NCBI GenBank assembly: GCA_003446315.1
Contig: DMBA01000011.1
Location: 1 to 7,889, forward strand
Reading direction: 5' to 3'
DNA length: 7,889 nucleotides
Source of the DNA: Ruminococcus sp.
Lineage (GTDB): Bacteria; Bacillota; Clostridia; Oscillospirales; Ruminococcaceae
Shown here: positions 1 through 5,738 of the stretch, piece after piece
Layout of the letters: each line of letters begins with the position of its first letter
Position numbering within the stretch: position 1 is the stretch's first letter
Translations under genes and position numbers: made by a program
Notes under the pieces: generated by a model
Told to the model about the DNA's origin: nothing
What the model saw: the letters and a program-made list of their open reading frames with translations, nothing else
Database searches by the model: none

Positions 1-85
1 CGGCAGGGCAGTCACAGAAAATTTTCGTTTTGGTCCGGAGCTCGATATGTACTTCCAGACCGATCACAGATTCATATTTTGCCAT
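1..85 (-). CDS. gatB: GatB, aspartyl/glutamyl-tRNA amidotransferase subunit B (5' end only)
   Basis: Only the first 28 codons are in the window; the gene runs off the left edge. The start reads [20 protein letters not shown] and continues with KIFCDCPA, which matches the conserved GatB N-terminus (VIGLEVH, then KxFC, then a Cys in the zinc-binding region). GatB is the subunit of the GatCAB transamidase that binds tRNA and phosphorylates the misacylated Glu or Asp, while GatA supplies ammonia from glutamine. The ATG at 85-83 is preceded by a GAGGAG ribosome binding site (97-102). It is the last visible gene of the minus-strand gat operon, but it is separated from gatA by a SIMPL gene and two palindromic repeats, which is unusual. 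The call is firm despite the short length because the motif order is distinctive. Confidence 0.93.
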   Translation of the reverse strand, partial: MAKYESVIGLEVHIELRTKTKIFCDCPA

Positions 86-132
86 TTTTCTTATATCTCC
101 TCATTATTCATGCGGTATCTCCGATGGATCGG

Positions 133-191
133 TAATGGGGCTCTGCCCCAACCCCCGCTTAAGGGATTGAATCCCTTAAGAATCCCGCTTT
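133..191 (+). repeat. Palindromic repeat, left copy (two hairpins)
   Basis: This 59-bp element holds two hairpins: TGGGGC/GCCCCA (136-141 with 145-150, loop TCT) and a perfect 10-bp stem (158-167 with 171-180, loop TGA), followed by AATCCCGCTTT. It is 47/59 identical, by my hand alignment, to the reverse complement of 868-926. It lies between the stop codon of the SIMPL gene (215) and the gatB ribosome binding site, so it is transcribed within the gat mRNA. There is no T-run after the second stem, so it does not look like a normal terminator. It resembles dispersed intergenic palindromic repeats (REP- or MITE-like) of Clostridia; the family assignment is inference. Confidence 0.85.
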
Positions 192-214
192 ATGGATGAT
201 GAAAATAATTGTGC

Positions 215-847
215 TTATTCTATCGGCTCAGTCAGCCATGTGACCGTAACATCGCCGTCAATTTTGATCTTCGGATTTTGTAGGTTCTCTGCGAGATTTT
301 TCATCGCACGCAGCGCACCGCATGCAGGCACACTGTCAAAGCATTCTTCTGATAGACGCAGACCGTCCGTGCAGATTTCATCAAAGCCGGTGACTCTGCT
401 GCACAAAGAAGCAGCGATCTGTTCCGCCTTACTTTTCGCAAGCTGAACGGCTGAAAGCATTACGGTCTGCTTTTGAACGCTCTCATCTTCCAGCTTAGGC
501 ATAACGGTGTATGTCACAGCATCTGTATTTGCAAGCAGATCCGTCACAGCTTCACGCAATTGGTTATCAGCCGGAACGGTCAGCAACAGGGTACGGGAAA
601 AACGGTAGTCATTCCGGCTGTCCTGATAGGGATTCGGCGCACTTGCCGACTCATCCTCAGCGGAGATCTGTTCCGGCTTGATTTGCAGATTATCCTGCAA
701 GGCTTGCAGCAGCGCTTCGGTCTGCTTTTTGCCGGCAGTGATTGCCGCGCCGGATGTTTTGCCTTCTGCGTACACAGTAATTGAAATCTCATAGAGATCC
801 GGTTCAAATTCCAGTGTCACACGACCTTCGGTTTTGATCTTTCCCAT
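215..847 (-). CDS. SIMPL-domain (DUF541) protein, cytoplasmic form
   Basis: This 210-residue protein resembles the SIMPL/DUF541 family: an N-terminal beta strand region (GRVTLEFEPDLYEISITVYA), a helix with GKKQTEALLQAL (about 39-50), a YRFSRTLLLTV strand (81-91) where the family usually has its second strand set, and a long A-rich helix AVQLAKSKAEQIAASL (133-148). Members are best known as periplasmic or secreted proteins (the family is named after a protein that binds a mouse signalling kinase); their biochemical role is poorly defined. This copy starts directly with MGKIKTEG, with no signal peptide or membrane segment, so it probably stays in the cytoplasm. The start is well supported by GGAGGG at 855-860, seven bases upstream. 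It lies between gatA and gatB on the same strand and is bracketed by two inverted copies of a palindromic repeat, which suggests it entered or was copied there later. A link to tRNA amidation is not shown by anything in the sequence. Confidence 0.82.
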   Translation of the reverse strand: MGKIKTEGRVTLEFEPDLYEISITVYAEGKTSGAAITAGKKQTEALLQALQDNLQIKPEQISAEDESASAPNPYQDSRNDYRFSRTLLLTVPADNQLREAVTDLLANTDAVTYTVMPKLEDESVQKQTVMLSAVQLAKSKAEQIAASLCSRVTGFDEICTDGLRLSEECFDSVPACGALRAMKNLAENLQNPKIKIDGDVTVTWLTEPIE

Positions 848-867
848 ATTGACACCCTCCGTTCATC

Positions 868-926
868 AAAGCGGGATTCCAAAGGGACAATGTCCCTTTG
901 GCGGGGTATGGGGCGGAGCCCCATTA
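868..926 (-). repeat. Palindromic repeat, right copy (two hairpins)
   Basis: This is the inverted partner of 133-191 and has the same length of 59 bp. Its hairpins are TGGGGC/GCCCCA (909-914 with 918-923) and a 10-bp stem (879-888 with 892-901, loop AAT). It begins four bases after the gatA stop codon (931) and ends just before the ribosome binding site of the SIMPL gene. The 12 differences from the left copy fall in the loops, the linker, or in pairs that keep the stem intact. On the coding strand there is no T-run, so read-through into the SIMPL gene and gatB is expected. Confidence 0.85.
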
Positions 927-930
927 TCAA

Positions 931-2379
931 TCATCGCGCAGCGATACTATTTTCATACGCAGCCGCAGCCTGATAGAGCTTTGCTTCCGAGAAAGCAGGG
1001 CCGATGAGCTGGAAGCCGACGGGCAGATTTGCGCCGTCCTGTGCAACACTTCCGCACGGTACGGAAATCGCCGGCAGACCGCCGAGATTGACCGGAACGG
1101 TGCAGATATCACCGAGCGCCATTTCCATCGGATCGCTGGATTTCTCCCCGATCTTGTAAGCAGGTGTGGGGGCGACCGGTGCAAGCAGCATGTCATAATC
1201 CTTGAACAGGTCTGCAAAAGCACGAATCAGCAGCGTTCTTGCCTGCTGTGCTTTTTTATAGTATGCGTCATAGTAGCCGGCAGAAAGCACATAGTTTCCG
1301 AGCAGGATTCTGCGGCGTACTTCTTTTCCGAAGCCCTGTGTACGGGTCTTGCGGTAGAGCTGTTCGAGGTCTTCGATGCCGGAAGCGCGGAATCCATAGC
1401 GGATGCCGTCAAATCTTGCGAGATTCGAGGATGCTTCCGCGCAGCAGAGCACATAGTAAGCCGGCAGCGCATAGCTGACAGCGGGCAGCGAGCATTCTTC
1501 CACTTTTGCGCCGGCATTTTCGAGCTGCTTTGCGGCATTCTGCACCAGCATGGAGACTTCCGGATGAATGCCTTCCCCGAAGTATTCCGTCGGCAGACCG
1601 ATGCGCATACCGGAAAGGTCTTTGCCGATCAGCGCGGAGTAGTTTGTATCAAATTCCGGCAGCGAAGTCGAATCTCTGCGGTCGTGGCAGGAGATGGCTT
1701 CCAGCACCTTTGCGTTATCCGAAACGGTTTTGGTCAGCGGGCCGATCTGGTCAAAGCTGGATGCATATGCGACCAGACCGTAACGGGAAACGGTGCCATA
1801 AGTGGGCTTCATGCCGACAACGCCGCAGAAAGAAGCCGGCTGACGGATCGAGCCGCCGGTATCCGAACCGATGGCGAATGCGCATTCATTTGCCGCAACA
1901 GCAGCCGCCGAGCCGCCGGAAGAACCGCCGGGAACATAGTCTGTTGCAGCGGGATTGCGGGTCAGACCGAGCGCGGAATTCTCCGAGGAGCTGCCCATGG
2001 CAAATTCATCCATATTGGTTTTGCCCAGCATGACCGCGCCGGCTTTTTTGAGCTGTTCCGTGACGCATGCATCATAGACAGGCAGCCAGTTTTCAAGCAT
2101 TTTGGAAGCGCAGGTCGTGCGGATGCCCTTTGTACAGATATTATCCTTCATGGCAAAGGGGATACCGGTCAGCGTGCCGGCGGTACCGTTTGCGAGCATC
2201 TCATCGGCAGCGGCAGCCTGTTTATAGGCTTCTTCCTCTGCAACGGTGAGATATGCACCGATCGTGCCGTCCGTTTCTGCGATGGCTTTCAGTGCATCTG
2301 CTGCGAGCTCCTTTGCAGTAACTTCCTTTTTTTGCAGCAGCTCCGAGAGTTCTGCGATGTTCATTTTAGCGAATTCCAT
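931..2379 (-). CDS. gatA: GatA, aspartyl/glutamyl-tRNA amidotransferase subunit A
   Basis: This 482-residue protein is the glutaminase subunit of GatCAB. It releases ammonia from glutamine, which is channelled to GatB for amidation of Glu-tRNA(Gln) and/or Asp-tRNA(Asn) in the cytoplasm. The amidase-signature fold is complete: catalytic Lys78 in MKDN, the glycine/serine loop VPGGSSGGSAAAVAA with the cis-Ser at 153, and the nucleophile Ser177 in GSDTGGSIRQPAS. Length is normal for the family (about 480-490). The start at MEFAKM is preferred over the internal MNIAEL because AAAGGAG lies at 2391-2397, ten bases upstream. That ribosome binding site overlaps the gatC stop codon (2396-2398), so translation of the two genes is probably coupled. 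The stop is followed almost at once by the right palindromic repeat rather than by gatB. Confidence 0.98.
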   Translation of the reverse strand: MEFAKMNIAELSELLQKKEVTAKELAADALKAIAETDGTIGAYLTVAEEEAYKQAAAADEMLANGTAGTLTGIPFAMKDNICTKGIRTTCASKMLENWLPVYDACVTEQLKKAGAVMLGKTNMDEFAMGSSSENSALGLTRNPAATDYVPGGSSGGSAAAVAANECAFAIGSDTGGSIRQPASFCGVVGMKPTYGTVSRYGLVAYASSFDQIGPLTKTVSDNAKVLEAISCHDRRDSTSLPEFDTNYSALIGKDLSGMRIGLPTEYFGEGIHPEVSMLVQNAAKQLENAGAKVEECSLPAVSYALPAYYVLCCAEASSNLARFDGIRYGFRASGIEDLEQLYRKTRTQGFGKEVRRRILLGNYVLSAGYYDAYYKKAQQARTLLIRAFADLFKDYDMLLAPVAPTPAYKIGEKSSDPMEMALGDICTVPVNLGGLPAISVPCGSVAQDGANLPVGFQLIGPAFSEAKLYQAAAAYENSIAAR

Positions 2380-2395
2380 GTGTCTGTTGCTCCTT

Positions 2396-2683
2396 TCAGT
2401 TGATGACCTTCGGCAGGGTAATCAGCCCGTCCTCAGATTCTGTGCCGGAGAGCAGCAGATCACGGTCAAGCCTTGTTTCAGCGGGAACATCTTCCCGCAG
2501 CACATTTTCCAGCGGGGCAATATGCGCTGTCGGGGGCACACCTTCTGTATCAAGGGCGGAAAGCTGCTGGAAAAAGGTCAGCATTTCCGCAATGCTGCCG
2601 GAAAGTGCTTCTGTTTCATCTTCGGGAATGTCGAGTCTGGAAAGCCATGCCAGCGTATCCAGTGTTTTTGCATCAAGCTGCAT
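2396..2683 (-). CDS. gatC: GatC, aspartyl/glutamyl-tRNA amidotransferase subunit C
   Basis: This 95-residue protein is the small GatC subunit, which wraps around the GatA/GatB interface and stabilises the complex. Features typical of the family are the N-terminal helix with LDTLAWLSRLDIPEDE (about 8-23), the segment MLTFFQQLSALDTEGVPPTAH (about 34-54; the family has a similar helix followed by a V-x-P-x-x-H motif), the LREDVP segment, and the ending EDGLITLPKVIN, which corresponds to the usual GFFxVPKV terminus. Its length is normal. The ATG is preceded by AAGGAG at 2691-2696. It is the first gene of the operon, directly behind a strong promoter, and its stop overlaps the gatA ribosome binding site. 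Confidence 0.96.
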   Translation of the reverse strand: MQLDAKTLDTLAWLSRLDIPEDETEALSGSIAEMLTFFQQLSALDTEGVPPTAHIAPLENVLREDVPAETRLDRDLLLSGTESEDGLITLPKVIN

Positions 2684-2727
2684 AATTGTTCTCCTTTTTG
2701 TATCGTTTGGGAATTGCGATCTCGTTT

Positions 2728-2756
2728 ATTATACCATATTATAGCGAAAAGTTCAA
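2728..2756 (-). promoter_or_regulatory. Sigma-A promoter of the gat operon
   Basis: Read on the minus strand, TTGAAC (2756-2751) and a perfect TATAAT (2733-2728) are separated by exactly 17 bp. The -10 is preceded by TGG, an extended -10 element. The predicted transcription start is about 2721, which gives a leader of roughly 38 nt before gatC. No riboswitch or T-box leader fits in that short space. Confidence 0.85.
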
Positions 2757-2968
2757 TGGGAGCAACCAAAAAAATTTACAGTGCAGCAAAATGAGAGCGA
2801 ATCGGAGCCGAACACTGCCCGATATACCATAAAATGCAATTGGTTTCACACAACTACACCCGATCGCAGCGCTGTTTATTTTCCGGCGAACTTTAGATCA
2901 ACGCCGGCGGAGCCATCATGATCAATCCGCCGGAGACACGCAATATCGGCGGAATGTATGAGTAACAA

Positions 2969-3009
2969 AAACATCGGTGAGAACAAAACAATCCTTCTCA
3001 CCGATGTTT
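2969..3009 (-). terminator. Rho-independent terminator after the nicotinamidase-like gene
   Basis: A perfect 15-bp stem (2969-2983 with 2995-3009) closes an 11-nt loop. On the minus strand the second arm runs into TTTTTGTTAC, a T-rich tail that fits a terminator for the operon ending at 3024. On the plus strand no T-run follows, so it acts in one direction. It separates this operon from the gat promoter downstream. Confidence 0.88.
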
Positions 3010-3023
3010 GCATGATTCTTTGT

Positions 3024-3554
3024 TTATTCTGCGGTAATGATCTGGCAAGCCCGCATTGCAGCGAGTGCATTCTCATGGCTTTCAGGTGTCACGCCGGCGC
3101 AGCAATCCGGAATGACGCGAACCGGTACTTCCGGAAACGCGGCTTTCAGGATCATTGCATTCGAGATGACGCAGATATCCGTGCAGACACCGATCAACTG
3201 GATCTCATCAATTTTGCGGCCGGTACCGATGATCTCCGGCATCCGGATCGCACCGAACGTGCCTTTTTCCACGATCACGGCATCATCCGGCAGTGCATCT
3301 GCAACGGCATCTTCGAGCTTCCAGCCGTCCGTACCGCGAATGCAGTGCGGCACAGGCAGATTTTTGCCTTCCTGCGTGTTCAGATAATCCGGCGTGTGGG
3401 TATCCATCGTTGCGATCACAAGCCCATCCGGTTCTGCGGCACGGAATGCGCGGATCTGATTCACCACTGCATCGGTGACGGCAGCGGTCTGCGGGTTGCC
3501 CAGTGCACCCGTTGTGAAATCCTTTTGCATATCAATGACGACAAGCACTTTCAT
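3024..3554 (-). CDS. Nicotinamidase-like cysteine hydrolase (isochorismatase superfamily)
   Basis: From the chosen start MKVLVVIDMQKDF the protein has 176 residues. It carries the isochorismatase-fold catalytic triad Asp8 (VVIDMQKDF), Lys97 (IVEKGTFGA) and Cys128 (GVCTDICVISNA). It also has Asp51-x-His53 (MDTHTPDY) and His70 (PHCIRGTDG), which match the metal-binding residues of nicotinamidases such as PncA. That subfamily hydrolyses nicotinamide to nicotinate and ammonia for NAD salvage in the cytoplasm. Proteins of this fold can act on other amides, so the substrate is inferred, but the upstream NrtR regulator strengthens the NAD connection. The start is set by AGGGAG just upstream (about 3563-3568); a longer in-frame start at 3620 would run back over the end of the preceding small gene and has no good ribosome binding site. 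It is the last gene of the operon, 28 bp after the small gene, and is followed by a strong terminator. Confidence 0.88.
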   Translation of the reverse strand: MKVLVVIDMQKDFTTGALGNPQTAAVTDAVVNQIRAFRAAEPDGLVIATMDTHTPDYLNTQEGKNLPVPHCIRGTDGWKLEDAVADALPDDAVIVEKGTFGAIRMPEIIGTGRKIDEIQLIGVCTDICVISNAMILKAAFPEVPVRVIPDCCAGVTPESHENALAAMRACQIITAE

Positions 3555-3582
3555 ATCAGATTCTCCCTTCTCTGATTCGGTA

Positions 3583-3762
3583 TTAACCGAGCATTTTCCG
3601 GAATACTTTGCCTGCTGCATGTTTGCGCAGGATGCGTTTTCCCTGTTTCAAAACGGTATCAGCCGCTTTTTCTGCAATGCGGTCTGTCACCTGTTCGGTC
3701 ACGCTCTGCATGACCTTTTTCCCGATTTTCCGTGCGATTCTCTTTGTAATCAGATGTTTCAT
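3583..3762 (-). CDS. Small, very basic 59-residue protein of unknown function
   Basis: I do not recognise this protein. It starts MKHLITKRIARKIGKKVMQS, has 17 Lys/Arg against only 4 Asp/Glu (net charge about +13), no Pro, no Cys and no Trp, and ends GKVFRKMLG. The composition and spacing suggest one or two amphipathic helices; a middle stretch VTEQVTDRIAEKAADTV holds all the acidic residues. Evidence that it is real: its ATG overlaps the stop codon of nrtR as ATGA (3759-3762), a coupling geometry common in operons; AAGGAAGG lies a few bases upstream; and the next gene follows 28 bp after its stop, with its own ribosome binding site. There is no signal peptide. It might bind nucleic acid or membrane, or partner one of the two NAD-related proteins beside it; these are guesses. 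Confidence 0.78.
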   Translation of the reverse strand: MKHLITKRIARKIGKKVMQSVTEQVTDRIAEKAADTVLKQGKRILRKHAAGKVFRKMLG

Positions 3763-4526
3763 GCTGTACCTTCCTTTCTGCGGTATAGCTTGGCGGTGCG
3801 ATGTGCAGCCGCTTCGTTATAAAATTCGGTTTCCGTGATTCTGGATGCCATTTTTTTCCGGAAATTCTGCGGTGAAGTATGTGTGCCGGTGATGATCTCA
3901 TAAGGCTGCTGCAAATCGGATACTGCAAACAGCGGCGGCATCAGATCGAAGATCAGATCGTGATACATCACCTCATCCCGAAGCTGCCGGAATGCATCAT
4001 AAATGATCTGACCGTGATCGAATGCAAGCGCATTCTGCAAAAGCGATCCGTTCTGATAGCGCAGATGCAGGGTTTGTTCTGCATCAGAAAGCGTGATCTG
4101 TTCGCAGCCGTCCGGCTCTGCGGCAAATTCAAAATCGAACCATTCTGCTTCTGCGGCATCGGAGCCGGCAGCGGTGGAGAGGGCGACGGTTCGGGTCAGT
4201 GCGAGAAAGGCACATGTGATGACCCATCCCCGCGGATCTCTGTCCGGTGCGCTGTAAACGCCGAGATGCAGGATCTTCGGCTCCGAAACGCCGGCTTCCT
4301 CTGCGAGTTCCCGCAGGGCAGTCTGTTCGATGGTTTCGCCTTTGCGGAGGAATCCGCCGGGCAGACCGTAAGCGCCTGCAAAGGGTTCCTCGCCGCGCCG
4401 CACGAGCAGCAGTTTCAGCCGCCGTTGTATCAATCCCTTGCGCGGAGCAGCGGCATCGGCATCTATGCCGAACACCACGGCATCTGCCGCGACAGAGGGT
4501 CGTTCATAAGCATCCAGCCGGATCAT
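3759..4526 (-). CDS. nrtR: NrtR-family Nudix / winged-helix transcriptional regulator
   Basis: This 255-residue protein has the two-part structure of NrtR, the Nudix-related regulator of NAD metabolism. Residues about 10-135 form the Nudix domain, with a complete Nudix box at 58-80: Gly58, Glu64, Arg72, Glu73, Glu76, Glu77, Gly79. Residues about 165-250 match the NrtR-type winged helix: LAFDHGQIIYDAFRQLR, then DLIFDLMPPLFAVSDLQQPYE, then NFRKKM and the closing TAKLYRRK. Known NrtR proteins repress NAD biosynthesis or salvage genes and release DNA when they bind ADP-ribose; many have a degenerate Nudix box, whereas this one is intact and could still hydrolyse ADP-ribose. The start MIRLDAYERPS is chosen because GAGGAG lies at 4532-4537; an in-frame upstream ATG at 4607 would lie inside the promoter -35. 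It is the first gene of an operon with a small basic protein and a nicotinamidase-like enzyme and probably represses its own promoter. Confidence 0.9.
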   Translation of the reverse strand: MIRLDAYERPSVAADAVVFGIDADAAAPRKGLIQRRLKLLLVRRGEEPFAGAYGLPGGFLRKGETIEQTALRELAEEAGVSEPKILHLGVYSAPDRDPRGWVITCAFLALTRTVALSTAAGSDAAEAEWFDFEFAAEPDGCEQITLSDAEQTLHLRYQNGSLLQNALAFDHGQIIYDAFRQLRDEVMYHDLIFDLMPPLFAVSDLQQPYEIITGTHTSPQNFRKKMASRITETEFYNEAAAHRTAKLYRRKEGTA

Positions 4527-4545
4527 GGTGGCTCCTCTTTTCTTA

Positions 4546-4574
4546 GTAACTTTTAGTTTGTAACTCTTTGTTAC
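4546..4574 (-). promoter_or_regulatory. Candidate NrtR operator (three GTAAC/GTTAC half-sites)
   Basis: Three copies of one pentamer lie between promoter and ribosome binding site: GTAAC at 4546-4550, GTAAC at 4560-4564 and GTTAC at 4570-4574 (plus-strand reading). The last two form an inverted repeat GTAAC-TCTTT-GTTAC; the outer pair extends to TAGTAAC (4544-4550) and GTTACTA (4570-4576). The right half-site covers the predicted transcription start (about 4572), so a bound protein would block initiation. Binding by the NrtR encoded just downstream is inference. Confidence 0.65.
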
Positions 4575-4578
4575 TATG

Positions 4579-4607
4579 AGTATACCACATTTTTCAGTGC
4601 TTGTCAA
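4579..4607 (-). promoter_or_regulatory. Sigma-A promoter of the nrtR operon
   Basis: On the minus strand a perfect TTGACA (4607-4602) and TATACT (4584-4579) are 17 bp apart, with TGG just before the -10 as an extended element. This near-consensus promoter would be strong unless repressed, which fits the operator-like half-sites placed over its start point. The leader is about 46 nt. Confidence 0.88.
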
Positions 4608-4701
4608 GTGCTTTTTGCAATTTGGGAGAATTTGCGCAGATCTTACAATTCAGCCGTTGCAGACTGCGCCGTATTTGATCGGAATATGCTGCGGATGCCG
4701 T

Positions 4702-5673
4702 TCAGAACGGCAGATCACATGCAGCCGGGATTCCAAAGGCGCTTGCTGCATGATTCACGGCATTGCGGATCGCATTCGCAATGACCTCAGAAGCGATGGT
4801 TCCGACCAGATCCTGATCCGCCTGCACCTGCCCGACAGACAAAGCATAGATGCTGTCACCGTCGGCGGAAGTGTGAACGGGGTGGATGGAACGCGCATAG
4901 CCGTTATGTGCCATGCCTGCGATCTTGCAGAGCTGTGCCTTGGAGAAGGCGGCATTTGTGATGACCGCGCCGATGGTGGTATTGCCGGCGAAGTGGTTTT
5001 CCACCGGCTCGATTCTGCGTGTCATTTCTGTGACGGTACTGCGAAAAGCGGTATGGTCATTGTTCAGCAGACCGGCGATCTGTTTTCCGGTTTTCCAGTC
5101 AAAGATATCGCCGAGCGCATTCAGCACAACGACGGCTCCGATTTGCAGTTCCCCGATCTGCACGGCAAAGCTGCCGATGCCGGTTTTCATGCAGGATGCC
5201 ATGCCGCAGATCTTTCCGACAGTTGCGCCGCAGCCGGCACCGTAATTGCCGTCCTGATAATTTGGCGCATCCAAAGCCAGAAGTGCAGCTTTTGCGCCCA
5301 TTGCGCGGTCAGGACGCACATCGGTTCTGCCAACGGTCAGGTCAAAGATATCCGATTGCACCACCAGCGGCACTTTTGTCACGCCGACATCAAAGCCGAT
5401 GCCGCGCTGTTCGAGCACATCCATGACACCGTTTGCCGCACCGAGTCCGAATGCGCTGCCGCCGCCCAGCACGACCGCATGGATGCATTGTGCAGCCGCA
5501 AGCGGATCAAGAAGCTGACTTTCCCGCGCAGCAGGGCCGCCGCCGCGAATATCCAGACCGGCACACATGCCGTCTTCGTTCAGCAGGACGGTGCATCCGG
5601 TACCGGCATCCGGCAATTCCGTTTGTCCGATGCGGATGCCGTTGATCTCCTGAATCCGGATCTCTTTCATCAT
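4702..5673 (-). CDS. P1-family (DmpA-like, S58) N-terminal-nucleophile peptidase
   Basis: This 323-residue protein belongs to the P1/DmpA group of aminopeptidases, which mature by cutting themselves so that a new N-terminal Ser or Thr becomes the nucleophile. Family motifs seen are GLDIRGGGPAARES (39-52), AVVLGGGSAFGLGAANGV (66-83), GYDGNYGAG-like NYQDGNYGAGCGATVGK (138-154), and GMAHNGYARSIHPVHTSADGDS (253-274). The self-cleavage site is most likely between Asn231 and Thr232 in AGNTTIGAVITNAA; DmpA itself uses a Gly-Ser site, so this is a Thr variant. Known members release N-terminal amino acids (some the D- or beta-form); the substrate here cannot be read from sequence. No signal peptide is seen. 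The start MMKEIR follows a purine-rich GGGGG ribosome binding site (5684-5688) by 10 bases; the second ATG codon is an alternative. It is a single-gene unit with its own promoter. Confidence 0.92.
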   Translation of the reverse strand: MMKEIRIQEINGIRIGQTELPDAGTGCTVLLNEDGMCAGLDIRGGGPAARESQLLDPLAAAQCIHAVVLGGGSAFGLGAANGVMDVLEQRGIGFDVGVTKVPLVVQSDIFDLTVGRTDVRPDRAMGAKAALLALDAPNYQDGNYGAGCGATVGKICGMASCMKTGIGSFAVQIGELQIGAVVVLNALGDIFDWKTGKQIAGLLNNDHTAFRSTVTEMTRRIEPVENHFAGNTTIGAVITNAAFSKAQLCKIAGMAHNGYARSIHPVHTSADGDSIYALSVGQVQADQDLVGTIASEVIANAIRNAVNHAASAFGIPAACDLPF

Positions 5674-5709
5674 ATATCATAAGCCCCCTTTTTGGAATCT
5701 GTTATCCAT

Positions 5710-5738
5710 ATTATACCACAGGAAGCAGGATCCTGCAA
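5710..5738 (-). promoter_or_regulatory. Sigma-A promoter of the P1 peptidase, with a palindrome over its -35/spacer
   Basis: On the minus strand TTGCAG (5738-5733) and TATAAT (5715-5710) are 17 bp apart, with TGG before the -10. The predicted transcription start is about 5703, leaving a leader of about 30 nt. A perfect 12-bp palindrome, GCAGGATCCTGC (5725-5736), overlaps the -35 and the upstream part of the spacer, a placement suited to a repressor site. Confidence 0.8.

Noticed and set aside
898..2403. A 501-codon open frame on the plus strand opposite gatA.
   Set aside because: It is fully antisense to a clear gatA gene, has a Cys/Arg/His-rich composition with no recognisable domain and no ribosome binding site. 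Long antisense frames follow from the codon bias of the real gene.
2904..2933. An 8-bp hairpin CCGGCGGA/TCCGCCGG in the spacer before the gat promoter.
   Set aside because: The loop is 14 nt, no T-run follows on either strand and the true terminator lies just to the right. It may be chance or a decayed repeat; I could not support a function.
3555..3620. An N-terminal extension of 22 codons for the nicotinamidase-like hydrolase.
   Set aside because: It overlaps the end of the upstream small gene, lacks a ribosome binding site, and the fold begins directly at MKVLVVIDMQ, which has a good ribosome binding site.
4527..4607. An N-terminal extension of 27 codons for NrtR.
   Set aside because: Its ATG lies within the -35 hexamer of the promoter, so it would not be in the mRNA; the internal start has GAGGAG just upstream.
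4634..4669. A possible terminator stem GCGCAG/CTGCGC after the P1 peptidase.
   Set aside because: The stem is only 6 bp with a 24-nt loop and no proper T-run on the minus strand. The peptidase transcript may read into the nrtR operon, but this cannot be decided here.
4576..5682. A 368-codon open frame on the plus strand opposite the P1 peptidase.
   Set aside because: It mirrors a well-recognised gene, begins inside the nrtR promoter and shows no family pattern.
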